Part shown: positions 16,065-24,071 of the stretch, piece by piece
How positions within the stretch are numbered: position 1 is the first letter of the stretch
How the letters are laid out: each line of letters starts with the position of its first letter
From: Mesorhizobium sp. J428
GTDB lineage: Bacteria; Pseudomonadota; Alphaproteobacteria; Rhizobiales; Rhizobiaceae
Direction of reading: 5' to 3'
Length of the DNA: 49,660 bases
Assembly (NCBI RefSeq): GCF_024699925.1
Contig: NZ_JAJOMX010000003.1
Location: forward strand, 1 to 49,660
Position numbers and translations under genes: made by a program
The notes under the pieces: generated by a model
What the model saw: only the letters and a program-made list of their open reading frames with translations
Told to the model about the DNA's origin: nothing
The model's database searches: none

Positions 16065-16863
16065 AAACGATTGTCCTGGCCAATCAGAAGGGCGGCGTCG
16101 GCAAAAGCGCCGTCGCCTGTCAACTGGCTTATTTTTTTAGCCAGCCGATCAACCAACCCATGAACAAGCGCGTCCTGGTGATCGACCTCGACCACCAGCG
16201 CAACACCACCAAAGCGTTGAGAACCGGCGGTTTTTGCGTCGTGTCCGCTACGACCAGCAGCAAGCTCCTGACCGACCCGAAAGCCGACATCGAGCACGCT
16301 GAATTTGTCTTGGTCCCGGGCGATGGCGACTTGCTCAAGATGGAAAAGAAGGCGGCGGAACACAACGCCTACGCCTCGAATCTTCTGGCGTTCCTGGCTC
16401 GCGTTGCAGACAGTTTCGATGTCTGCATCATCGACACGAACCCGAATCCGGACATCCGCCAACTGTCTCCGCTCGTCGTCGCCGATTACGTGCTCGCGCC
16501 GATCGAACTCAACCAGGAGGCCATCGATGGGATCGGCGACCTGTTGAACCACGAAAATATCGGCATCCGGCGAATTCAGGCAACGCTCAACAAGAAGCTG
16601 AAATTCCTCGGCATCTTGCCAAACAAAGTGGAGCCGACGCCGTTCCAGCGCGACAACTTCCGCGCCCTTTCCACGGCGATGCCCCGAAATACCTCATCGC
16701 AATGTCGCCCGGCTTCGCTGCAATCAAGAAATCGACAGCGATCGCCGAGGCGCAAGCGGCCGGCGTGCCGGTGTGGCGGCTCGGCAAAACGTCCGGCCGC
16801 GACGCTTGGCGCGAAATGCGCCCCGTCTTCGACAAAATCGCACAACTGATGGAGGTTGCATAA
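16061..16863 (+). CDS. parA: ParA/IncC-like partition ATPase (frameshift in this read)
   Basis: Expected 266 aa, intact at 42900-43700. The deviant Walker A motif KGGVGKS is at residues 10-16, Walker A' region VLVIDLDHQRN follows, and Walker B is in DVCIIDTNPNPD. Such ATPases move plasmid copies apart together with ParB/KorB. There is no N-terminal DNA-binding extension, as in the short IncC form. Near 16678, GTAC of the other read appears as GATGCC (2 extra bases), shifting frame. The stop overlaps the korB start (TAATG). Confidence 0.9.
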
Positions 16864-17948
16864 TGGCGCTCGACCTTTCTGCGCTCGATGAAGCGCCCCC
16901 TACCCCGGCCACCGCCGCCGGCGAGCCTTTGATGATCCGTCTCGCCGACATCGAAGTCGATCCAAACCAGCCGCGAAAGTCGTTCGATCCGGTCAAGATG
17001 GCCGAAATGGTCGCTTCCGTGAAGGCGCGCGGCGTTAAGTCGCCGGTTTCGGTGCGCCCTCACCCGGACAAGCCCGGCAAATGGATCTTGAACTACGGCG
17101 AGCGTCGCTATCGTGCTTCGATAGACGCTGGCCGCGAGGAAATCCCCGCTTTCGTCGATCAGCAGCACGACGACTACGATCAGGTTATCGAAAACCTGCA
17201 GCGCGAAGACCTGCGGCCCATGGAACTCGCACTGTTCATCAACCGCAAAAAGAAGGACGGTGACAGGAACGCGAAGATAGCCCGGGAACTCGGAGTCGAT
17301 GCGTCGTTCATCACTTACCATCTGGCCCTGATCGACCCACCGGCCGCAATCGAAGCGCTCTATGCGAGCGGCCGCTGTACGTCGCCGAAAATTCTCTATG
17401 ACCTGTCTACGCTTCACGGCAAATACCCCGACGAAGTGGATGCATGGGTGGAGCAAGCGGAAGAGGTGACGCGGGCGGCCGTGTCCGCGCTTTCCACCTC
17501 GCTCAAGAATGGTACGAGCCAAGAACCGCCGCAGCCGCCGAACGGCAGCGGTATCTCCGGCGGCGGAAACCTTGGAATGTTCCAAGGTTCCGGCCCTGAT
17601 GGCGGCCATGGAGGATCAGCCACCGTGGCTAAGGACGAAGGCAAACCGGCCAAGACAAAGCCGGGTGCAAGTGCTGACGGCAGGGGCAACAACGGGGAAG
17701 GCGGTGAGGGCGGCGAACCTCCCGAGGAAGGTCGCACCAGCTGGCCGAGGGGGAAAGTCGCGTCCGACCCGACGCTGATGCGCAAGCCATTGCTGCTGGT
17801 GACCATCGACGGTCGAAGCGCTGCCATCCTGCTGAATCGCAAACCGACTTCGACGGGTCTGGTGCATATTCGCTACGAGAACGGCGAGAACGCGGAAGTC
17901 TCCGCCGCGGACTGCGTCATCGAAAGCCTCAGCGAGGAAAACGGGTGA
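16863..17948 (+). CDS. korB: KorB-like ParB partition/regulator protein
   Basis: 361 aa. The ParB N-terminal domain (residues about 22-110) contains GERRYRASIDAGREEIPAF and ENLQREDLRPME. A central helix-turn-helix is NAKIARELGVDASFITYHLA (about 138-157), followed by a long Gly/Pro-rich linker. The C-terminal SH3-like KorB_C dimerization domain is LLLVTIDGRSAAILLNRKP...HIRYENGE. In IncP plasmids KorB both partitions the plasmid and represses genes with KorA. The ATG at 16863 overlaps the parA stop. No exact IncP OB site was noticed, so its operator may differ. Confidence 0.88.
   Translation: MALDLSALDEAPPTPATAAGEPLMIRLADIEVDPNQPRKSFDPVKMAEMVASVKARGVKSPVSVRPHPDKPGKWILNYGERRYRASIDAGREEIPAFVDQQHDDYDQVIENLQREDLRPMELALFINRKKKDGDRNAKIARELGVDASFITYHLALIDPPAAIEALYASGRCTSPKILYDLSTLHGKYPDEVDAWVEQAEEVTRAAVSALSTSLKNGTSQEPPQPPNGSGISGGGNLGMFQGSGPDGGHGGSATVAKDEGKPAKTKPGASADGRGNNGEGGEGGEPPEEGRTSWPRGKVASDPTLMRKPLLLVTIDGRSAAILLNRKPTSTGLVHIRYENGENAEVSAADCVIESLSEENG
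17570..17587. repeat. Palindrome CCTTGGAA-TG-TTCCAAGG inside korB
   Basis: Perfect 8-bp arms with a 2-base centre, in the linker-coding part of korB. The same TTGGAA-NN-TTCCAA core recurs as a longer palindrome in the oriT region (18589-18612). Confidence 0.6.
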
Positions 17949-18391
17949 GGGCGGTTCTCGCCGCCTTCGCCCTGGTGCTAGCGCTTCCGGCAGCAAGCGC
18001 TAGTGCCGCCGGACCGGATGAGGTCTGCGACCTGCATTTTTCCGGCGGCGCGATCCTACCTGCCGTCCCGGTTGCCAAGACAGTTGCAGCGCAGGCGACC
18101 GGGCTCGCGAACCGCGACGACGCAGGCCCGGGGCTGCTGTTTAGTTGGCCCAAGGCCGAACCTCGCGTGTTCTGGATGCGGGACACCCATTTCCCGCTGA
18201 CCGTTGGCTTTTTCGGCGCAGACGGCGTGCTATTCGCCCAGGCGAACATGCAGCCGATGACCGACACCTACCACTTCTCGGTGAGCCCGGCGGCCGACGC
18301 GCTCGAACTCGCGCAAGGTCAGTTCGAGCGGCACGGCTTGCGGATCGGCTCGAGAATCGTTTCTCGTGAGTGCCGGCCGGCGGGTCCATAG
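17945..18391 (+). CDS. DUF192 family exported protein
   Basis: 148 aa, GTG start at 17945 overlapping the korB stop (GTGA). A clear signal peptide (residues 1-22, LAAFALVLALPAASASAAG) sends it to the periplasm. The rest fits DUF192 (UPF0127): QATGLANRDDAGPGLLFSW, then the signature VFWMRDTHFPLTVGFF. The biochemical role of this family is not known to me. It is the last gene of the ssb-korA-parA-korB operon, an unexpected place for an exported protein, and is followed by a strong terminator. Confidence 0.8.
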   Translation: MRAVLAAFALVLALPAASASAAGPDEVCDLHFSGGAILPAVPVAKTVAAQATGLANRDDAGPGLLFSWPKAEPRVFWMRDTHFPLTVGFFGADGVLFAQANMQPMTDTYHFSVSPAADALELAQGQFERHGLRIGSRIVSRECRPAGP

Positions 18392-18425
18392 CCGGCGTAG
18401 GGTAGGGCGCGTCAGAAATCGGCCG

Positions 18426-18456
18426 AAAAAGGGACAGGCGATGCCTGTCCCTTTTT
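18426..18456 (+). terminator. Strong rho-independent terminator
   Basis: AAAAAGGGACAGG and CCTGTCCCTTTTT form a 13-bp perfect stem with a 5-base loop and a run of five T. It ends the operon of ssb to DUF192 and, being symmetric, would also stop minus-strand transcription. Confidence 0.9.
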
Positions 18457-18545
18457 CATTTCCGCCGCCTGATGGGCGAGGCGCGATGCGCCCGCCGCTG
18501 TCGCCCAACGGGCGCAGCTTAACTCGTCTGCGTGACCGCAGACTG

Positions 18546-18652
18546 AATAGCCCACCCCTGCGCCTCGTAAGAGGGCAGGGGCGGCGTAGCTCCTTGGAAC
18601 CTTCCAAGGAGCGGAGGCGCGTAGTGGGCTATTGCAGGATAGGCCGAAGGCC
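18546..18652. other. oriT: Origin of transfer (oriT) with IncP-like nic
   Basis: On the minus strand GGCCTATCCTG|CAATAG (complement of 18629-18645) contains TATCCTG|C, the nic consensus of IncP/VirD2-type oriTs; predicted cleavage is between 18635 and 18634. Next to it GGCC-GAA-GGCC (18642-18652) is a candidate relaxase-binding arm. Upstream there are nested inverted repeats: AATAGCCCAC/GTGGGCTATT (18546-18555, 18624-18633), GCGCCTC/GAGGCGC (18560-18566, 18614-18620) and the perfect palindrome GCTCCTTGGAA-CC-TTCCAAGGAGC (18589-18612). It lies just upstream of mobC and the relaxase, the usual place. The function is inferred from motif and position. Confidence 0.75.
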
Positions 18653-18714
18653 GGTAGAGTACGCGCGTACAGCGCTCCTCTGGCACCCTGTCGGGTGCGT
18701 ATGACAGGCCCACA

Positions 18715-19263
18715 ATGACCACTGAGAAGCCGAACAGCCCCTATCTCAATCTCTACCTCGGCGAACTGAAAGAGCCGTGGGAGGCCTATTGCGCCGCGCG
18801 CAATCTCAAGCCCGGCGCTGCCATCCGCGCAGCCATCCAGGCACAGTTGAAAGCAGCACGGCCGCCGTATGACTCGCAGCCCTTGGCCGCATCGCAGGCC
18901 CCAGCGCAGGCCGAGCCGCGCAGGCGTTACGAAATCACCTTGATCCCTTCCGAAATGGACGCCATCCGCCGCAGGCTGGACGGCAAGCGCACTCCGCGCG
19001 ATTGGATTGCGGCCGTGATCCGCGCCGCCCTTACTCGTGAACCTCAGTTCGGCGACGCCGAGGTCCAAGTCCTCGCGAACTCCAATTACCAGCTGCAGGC
19101 GATCGGTCGGAACCTCAACCAGATCGCTCGCAGGCTCAACGAGCGCAAGGCGCAGGACTTTCCCGCGAGGCGCGTCGCGGACATTGAGCGCACCATCGCC
19201 CAGCACACCGAGGCCGTCACCGCCCTCATGCGCGCCTGTCAGGAGCGCTGGCCCCTCGCATGA
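18715..19263 (+). CDS. mobC: MobC-like relaxosome accessory protein
   Basis: 182 aa. The C-terminal half carries the MobC signature NYQLQAIGRNLNQIARRLNE (about residues 115-134), typical of plasmid mobilization proteins that help open oriT for the relaxase. The middle part (RRRYEITLIPSEMDAIRRRL, about 70-90) resembles a ribbon-helix-helix DNA-binding segment. The stop overlaps the relaxase start (ATGA), so the two are translated together. Confidence 0.85.
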   Translation: MTTEKPNSPYLNLYLGELKEPWEAYCAARNLKPGAAIRAAIQAQLKAARPPYDSQPLAASQAPAQAEPRRRYEITLIPSEMDAIRRRLDGKRTPRDWIAAVIRAALTREPQFGDAEVQVLANSNYQLQAIGRNLNQIARRLNERKAQDFPARRVADIERTIAQHTEAVTALMRACQERWPLA

Positions 19264-20321
19264 GCGCGTCGATTGACCATTGGCTTGACGAATTCGGAGC
19301 CGAGCTAGACCCGATCTATTCGCGTGGCCGCCATGTCAAAGCGCCCCGTAAGGCGCCCGGCACAGGCTCCAAGGCGAAGCGCGGTAAACCCACGGGGCCG
19401 GCGACCAGGGAAAGTCGGCGCGCAACCCTTGAACGGATTGCGCGGAAGTCGCCGGAAGTCATGGTCAAAATCACCGGGGGCGGGCGAAACATGCGTCAAA
19501 TCAAGGCGCACATGGATTACATCTCGCGCAACGGTCTTGTGGAACTCGAAGACGAGCAAGGGCTCGCCTATCTCGGCAAGAAGGATGTCCGCAGCGTTCG
19601 CGATACATGGCGCGATGGCGGTCATTCCATTCCCAGCGACGGCGACGACGGGCCGCGCGAGGCTTTCAACATCATGCTTTCAATGCCTCCGGGTACCCCG
19701 CGGGATGAAGTCAAGGCGGCTGTGCGTGCCTTCGCCGCTGATGAGTTCCAGGGCTTCCAGTACTGTTTCGCCGCTCACAACGACGAGAAACATCCGCACG
19801 TCCATTTGACGGTGAAGGCAACCGCCTTGGACGGTTCGCGGCTCAACCCGCGCAAGGGCGATTTGCATCGCTGGCGCGTGAAGTTCGCCCAAGAGCTTCG
19901 CGACAGAGGCGTTGACGCCAATGCTTCTCCCCGCAAGGCTCGGGGCGTCGTGCGGAAGGCACAACGCCAGGCATTGATCCGAATCGCCGAACGTGGCGGT
20001 CAATCGCGCGTCGCGCGTACGCAGGAAGACCAAGCGAATCGCGAGGCGATGGGGAAGGGCGCTCATCCCAATCCTGCGCAAGACAGAATCAGCGTGACGC
20101 GCAAGCGCGTCCTGCTGGGGTATGGGCAGATGGCAAAGGCGCTGGCGAGAGGGTCCGCCAACGATCGCGCGCTTGCCGTCAGCCTCGTCGACCTGGTGCG
20201 AGCTATGCCCGCACCAACCACCGCGCACGAGGCGCGCGTAGAGGCCGCCAGAGCGGCCATTGCGGAGCGCCAAGGGCAAAGAGAGGCCGCACGCGGCCGC
20301 GAGGGCCAGAACCGCGCCTAA
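19260..20321 (+). CDS. mobA: MOBP-type relaxase
   Basis: 353 aa, intact in this read. Motif I is ITGGGRNMRQIKAHMDYISR (71-90), with Tyr87 the likely nicking residue. Motif III is HNDEKHPHVH, with His173, His180 and His182 to hold the metal. This three-His pattern and the IncP-like nic nearby place it in the TraI/VirD2-like MOBP group. It cleaves oriT and pilots the strand to the recipient. There is no C-terminal helicase or primase; the tail (about 200-353) is basic and Arg/Ala-rich. The symbol mobA is by role only. In the second read the frame is broken near 46599, where GTAC reads GTATGC. Confidence 0.9.
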   Translation: MSASIDHWLDEFGAELDPIYSRGRHVKAPRKAPGTGSKAKRGKPTGPATRESRRATLERIARKSPEVMVKITGGGRNMRQIKAHMDYISRNGLVELEDEQGLAYLGKKDVRSVRDTWRDGGHSIPSDGDDGPREAFNIMLSMPPGTPRDEVKAAVRAFAADEFQGFQYCFAAHNDEKHPHVHLTVKATALDGSRLNPRKGDLHRWRVKFAQELRDRGVDANASPRKARGVVRKAQRQALIRIAERGGQSRVARTQEDQANREAMGKGAHPNPAQDRISVTRKRVLLGYGQMAKALARGSANDRALAVSLVDLVRAMPAPTTAHEARVEAARAAIAERQGQREAARGREGQNRA

Positions 20322-20551
20322 GCGCGCCTATTGCGGGCTGCGCCATCTTTTTTCGACGCCAATAGCACCTTCGGGCCGGCTGCCCCGCCCGTGCGTTCGA
20401 CTGCGCCATACGTTCGTCCGACCTCGCAGTCGCGCAAGGGGCGCTTCGCTCAAGCCCTTGCCCGCCTGCTTTCCCGGGTCGGACGTATCGAGGCGCTACG
20501 TCGAAAGCACTCAAGAGCGTGGCATCAACACCAACCCCGAAGGAGGGAACC
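20322..20551 (+). promoter_or_regulatory. Structured leader before the large parB gene
   Basis: 230 bp without a convincing gene. Nested arms CGTCCGACC (20415-20423) / GGTCGGACG (20477-20485) and CAAGGG (20435) / CCCTTG (20455) would fold into a 71-base stem-loop in RNA, ending 67 bp before the ATG. It could be an attenuator or an untranslated-leader structure. No clear promoter was found. Confidence 0.5.
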
Positions 20552-22548
20552 ATGGCAACGCAAACGAAAAAGTCGCAGACCCCGAAGAAGGCCGCCAGGG
20601 CGGCATCCGAAAAGCCGTCTCTTGCATCTAAGAGCGTGGTGGGAGCGGAGCAGAACGCAGTCAAGGGCGAGGCTAACCCGGAGATCGTATTCATCCCGGT
20701 TTCCAATCTGGTCTGGTCGGCGCGGAACGTGCGCAGGGCACCGAGTGGCGACGTTTCCGACCTGAAAGCGAGCATTGCGGCGCTGGCTGGCCGCTTGGTG
20801 CAAAACCTCGTGGTCGTGAAGGAAGGCGAGGGGTTCGGCGTGGTGGCGGGCGGGCGTCGGCTCAAGGCGTTGATGGAACTGGTGGCGGAAGGCGTTTTGA
20901 GCGCGAGCCATGCAGTGGCGTGCGTCGTCGTGGACGATAGCGAAGCGGTCGAATTCAGCCTTACCGAAAACCTGCAGCGTGAAGCGATGCACCCGGCGGA
21001 CGAGTGCGCGGCATTTCTGGCCCTGACCGAACAGGGCAAGTCTCCGGATGCGGTCGCCGCGTTCTTCGGCGTCGAACCGGCATACGTCAAGCGGCGTCTA
21101 GTGCTCGCATCCGTGGCTCCGGCGGTGTTCGAGCGGTTCAGGGCAGGCGAAATTGACCTCGATCAAATCATGGCGCTGACCCTCACCGACGATCATGCGT
21201 TGCAAGAGAGCATCGTTGGCAAGGGTCGCGTGCCGGGGGCGCACGAAATCCGCCGCCAACTGTCGCAAGCCAGTGTGCGGGCGAGTGACCGGCGGGCGAG
21301 GTTCGTCACGGTGAAGGCCTACGAAAAGGCAGGCGGGGCGGTGCATCGCGATCTTTTCGCCAATGCTCGCGACGACATGGACGATGGTCAGGTGGAAGTG
21401 GTGCTGCTGGACGCCGGGCTGTTGGAACGGCTCGCCATCGAAAAGGCGGCAAGGCTCGGCGCGGACGAGCAGAGCAAGGCAGGCGGGGCGTGGGTGGACG
21501 TGGTGCTGAATTACGAGACTTACCACGATCAGGGCTATTCGCGTGCGCCGTCGGTGCTGCGGCCGGAAACCGAAGCCGAGGCGGCGGAGCGGGCGCGGCT
21601 GGAAGCCGAGCATGAGCGTCTTGAACAGGCCTATCAGAAGGAAGACGACGACGAAGCCAGCGAAGCCCTCTATGCGCAGCAGGAGGAAGTTTCCGAAGCA
21701 CTGGACCGGTTGACGGAAGCCCGCAGCGGCGAGCATCCCGACATTGCCCGCCTTACCGGTATCGTCGTGAGCCTCGGCCATGACGGCAAGGCGCGGTTCC
21801 ATCATGGCCTGATCCGTCCGGGCGACAAGAAGGCCGCGCAGCAGATCGCGAAAGGCGGTGAAGCAGGGGAGGGCGGTTTGGGTGCTGCCAGCAATGGCGG
21901 GTCGGACCAGACCGAGCCGCAATCGCTTGTGCAGGAACTGACCGCGATCCGCAGTGCCGTCATCCGCGACGCGCTCGCGAAGAATGTGGACTATTCGTTG
22001 CGCCTGCTGGCGTTCCAGCTTTGGGGATCACTGGCGCGTCACTGGACCGGTTCCCAGCTGCACATCAGCACGACCGCATGCCATCGCGAACTGACCCGAC
22101 GCGTTCCCGCGATGGAGGGATCTCCGATCCACATCGAGCAGGAGCAGCGCGCCGAAACGTGGGCCGAAAAGCTGGGCGGCGTGCGGAGGAGGACGACTTC
22201 GACGCGGCATGGGCTTGGTGCCTCGCTGCCGATCAGGCCGAAATCCTCGATCTGCTGGCCTACTGCACGTCCTGCTGTTTCGATGACGTGCGCCAGTTCG
22301 TCGGGAACGACGGAGGCCGCAGCCGGGTCATGCTGTCGGACCTCGGGGCGAGTGTTGCCGCGCACTGGACGCCCACGGCGGACAACTATTTCGGCAAGCT
22401 CAAGAAAGGGCCGCTGATTGGTCTGCTGGGTGAGCATGCGCCGGCCGGTGCCGACAAGGCGAAGCGTGCAGCCCTCGCGAGCGTCGCCGAGGACAAGCTC
22501 GGAAATGCTGGCTGGATGCCGGAAGTCCTGTTGCCGCTGGCCAGCTGA
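20552..22548 (+). CDS. Large ParB/RepB/Spo0J-like protein (frameshift in both reads)
   Basis: About 665 aa after combining reads. The ATG at 20552 follows AAGGAGGGA. The N-terminal ParB domain (residues about 45-150) includes VVAGGRRLKALMELVAEGVL and the signature TENLQREAMHPADECAAFLA; a helix-turn-helix follows at SPDAVAAFFGVEPAYVKRRL. The middle is highly charged (EAEHERLEQAYQKEDDDEA, likely coiled-coil). The C-terminal domain (DFDAAWAWCLAADQAEILDL... GWMPEVLLPLAS) is found in large plasmid ParB-like proteins. No ParA stands beside it, and a complete parA-korB pair exists elsewhere on the plasmid, so it may regulate DNA processing or transfer rather than partition. This read loses frame near 22185; the second has two compensating shifts at about 48956 and 49016. 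Confidence 0.8.
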
Positions 22549-22566
22549 TCCGGCGAGCAGGGAGCC

Positions 22567-22592
22567 AAGAGGCCGGGGAACCCCGGCCTCTT
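22567..22592 (+). terminator. Terminator of the large parB gene
   Basis: AAGAGGCCGGGG-AA-CCCCGGCCTCTT, a 12-bp perfect stem, 18 bp after the stop at 22548. Confidence 0.8.
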
Positions 22593-22640
22593 CATAGCTT
22601 GTGTCATTGGGCAACAGCGCCATCAGGGCGGGCAAAAAAA

Positions 22641-22666
22641 GAAACCCCGGCGAAAGCCGGGGTTTC
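22641..22666 (-). terminator. Terminator of the minus-strand transfer operon
   Basis: GAAACCCCGGC and GCCGGGGTTTC pair around a GAAA tetraloop; the A-run just left of it (22634-22640) becomes a U-tract for minus-strand RNA. It lies 61 bp past the trbM-like stop. Confidence 0.8.
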
Positions 22667-22679
22667 GGTTGTGCTGCGT

Positions 22680-22723
22680 TTGGTGACGCAGGCGGCGCGA
22701 TCGCCGGCGAGATCCGTCACCAA
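22680..22723. repeat. TTGGTGAC...GTCACCAA element (c)
   Basis: 44 bp between the two convergent operons, nearly identical to the reverse complement of element b (4688-4731). Its centre is CGGCGCGATCGCCG, a near-palindrome. Confidence 0.7.
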
Positions 22724-22726
22724 ACT

Positions 22727-23332
22727 TCAATGGCCGCCGCCCAGCCAGTAAACGCCGCCGGCATTTCCGCCGGTGTTCTGGCTGCGGTTCCGCAGCTCGG
22801 CGTTGTATCTGGCCAGGGCGGCGTCGTAGTCGGCCGCATCGACCCAGAAGCCACCATTGTTCGGGTCGCCCACGTAGCGGGCGACTGTGCCGTTCGTGTG
22901 GTCGGTGTAGCCGTGACTTCCGTAGGCGGCGCAGTGCGACGGCAGGGTGTTGCGGATGTAGGTCGGGCGATCGTCGTCCCGAGGACGCCACACGCGCATC
23001 GAGGCGTTCAGCGCGGCCGCGTCGCAGCGACCGGCGCCGTTGGCGATGGAATCGACGAGCGACCGCATGTTGTCGTCCTGCGACGCGCTCGGGCACAGGT
23101 TCAGGAAGTTCTTGCGCGCTTTGATCGTGTCCGAAATGCGCCGCGCATCGATGCTGAAATACCGCCGGATCGAGGGAGCGCATTCGCTCGGCTGCTGCCC
23201 GGTGGACAGGCAGAGGATTGCTTCGCAAGCCAGTTTGGTGTCGCCGGTGAACATGCCTTCGGCCTTCGCCGGCGAGGCCAGGCCGGCGATCGCGATCGCG
23301 AGCGCGAGCAGGGTGCCGATTACCGTCTTCAT
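22727..23332 (-). CDS. trbM: TrbM/KikA-like conjugal transfer protein
   Basis: 201 aa with a signal peptide (MKTVIGTLLALAIAIAGLAS, cleavage after AKA at about 24). The mature part shows the family pattern: TKLACEAILCLSTGQQPSEC, then APSIRRYFSI, then KARKNFLNLCP, with paired Cys residues suited to the periplasm. Members (TrbM of IncP, KikA of IncN, MpfK) accompany type IV secretion operons. AAGGAGA precedes the ATG. It is last in the minus-strand operon LPD7-lipoprotein-trbM, yet no other mating-pair gene is present on the unit. Confidence 0.82.
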   Translation of the reverse strand: MKTVIGTLLALAIAIAGLASPAKAEGMFTGDTKLACEAILCLSTGQQPSECAPSIRRYFSIDARRISDTIKARKNFLNLCPSASQDDNMRSLVDSIANGAGRCDAAALNASMRVWRPRDDDRPTYIRNTLPSHCAAYGSHGYTDHTNGTVARYVGDPNNGGFWVDAADYDAALARYNAELRNRSQNTGGNAGGVYWLGGGH

Positions 23333-23363
23333 CAGTCATTCTCCTTGGTGGTTGCCGCAAGGC

Positions 23364-23900
23364 TCACTTGCGGATGATTTCGATGTCCACGCGCCTGTTG
23401 AGCGCGCGACCTCCCGAATAGTTGTTGCCGCCGATGGGATCGGCGGCCGACGCGTAGTTCACGCTGATGACCCGGGCCGGGACGCCCTGATGGATGAGCC
23501 AGTCACGCGCGGCGGCGGCACGCCTGGCAGCGATCGTCTCGTCACCCGCGCTCGGGCGGGCGGCATCGGTGCGGCCACGCACTTCGATCCGTGCATAGCC
23601 GTCGCCCAGCAGCGACCTCAGCGCGGCCGCTTGCTGTCGAGTCGGCTGGAACGTCGACCTGTTCCAGGGGAAATGCACCGACACGGTTCTCGACGCCGGC
23701 GCGACGGCATCGACCTTGTGCGCAGGCTCTACGGCCGCAGGTGCTTCCGGAAAAACCTGCAGCGCCAGCCCTCGCACGTCGGCGGTGCTGTTGATGTCGA
23801 CGCGCTTTCGGCCGCTCACATTCGGCGGCTTCGGCGCAGAGGCACATGCGGCCAACATCGAGGCGATGACCGCGGCCAGTATTGCGGAATGGATCTTCAC
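23364..23900 (-). CDS. OmpA-like peptidoglycan-binding lipoprotein
   Basis: 178 aa, GTG start at 23900 with GGAG upstream. The N-terminus is a lipoprotein signal with lipobox LAAC (Cys19), so it is probably anchored in the outer membrane. The C-terminal half is an OmpA-type domain: VSVHFPWNRSTFQPT, RIEVRGRTDAA, AARRAAAARDWL and the closing NRRVDIEI. It would bind peptidoglycan, perhaps stabilising the envelope around a transfer apparatus. It starts 171 bp after the LPD7 gene, a gap that holds elements d and e, and ends 31 bp before the trbM-like gene. Confidence 0.82.
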   Translation of the reverse strand: MKIHSAILAAVIASMLAACASAPKPPNVSGRKRVDINSTADVRGLALQVFPEAPAAVEPAHKVDAVAPASRTVSVHFPWNRSTFQPTRQQAAALRSLLGDGYARIEVRGRTDAARPSAGDETIAARRAAAARDWLIHQGVPARVISVNYASAADPIGGNNYSGGRALNRRVDIEIIRK

Positions 23901-23921
23901 GTTGGTCTCCGAGATAGATGG

Positions 23922-23963
23922 TGGTGACGCCGGCGGCGCGTCGACGCGCTGCAGTTGTCACCA
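23922..23963. repeat. TGGTGAC...GTCACCA element (d)
   Basis: 42 bp, centre contains the perfect palindrome GCGCGTCGACGCGC. It lies 21 bp upstream of the lipoprotein start. Confidence 0.6.
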
Positions 23964-23980
23964 AACGGAAAGGGCAGGGG

Positions 23981-24022
23981 TGGTGACAGGGGATGCGCCT
24001 TGATCGGCGATCCCCGTCACCA
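23981..24022. repeat. TGGTGAC...GTCACCA element (e)
   Basis: 42 bp; the arms extend inward (GGTGACaGGGGAT and ATCCCCGTCACC), so it is the best hairpin of the family. It is 17 bp from element d and 49 bp after the LPD7 stop, and might terminate or regulate. Confidence 0.6.
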
Positions 24023-24071
24023 AATGCGCTAACGGGTGCGCTCCGCTCGACGCTCGACCTGCGGCCGGGTC

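Larger units (their letters stand above)
1..22828. repeat. First (partial) read-through of the plasmid unit
   Basis: This stretch matches 26835-49660 base for base apart from about 30 small differences. The offset drifts only between 26832 and 26842 along the match. The period of about 26.84 kb means the window holds one complete circle plus 85 percent of another. The differences are mostly 1-2 base indels and break genes that are intact in the other copy, which points to consensus errors in a redundant long-read assembly. A genuine plasmid dimer or a chromosomal tandem duplication cannot be excluded from sequence alone. Confidence 0.95.

Noticed and set aside
15099..17609. Long minus-strand frames opposite ssb, parA and korB (up to about 340 codons)
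   Set aside because: They are antisense shadows of well-supported genes, with low-complexity His/Arg/Val-rich products and no start signals.
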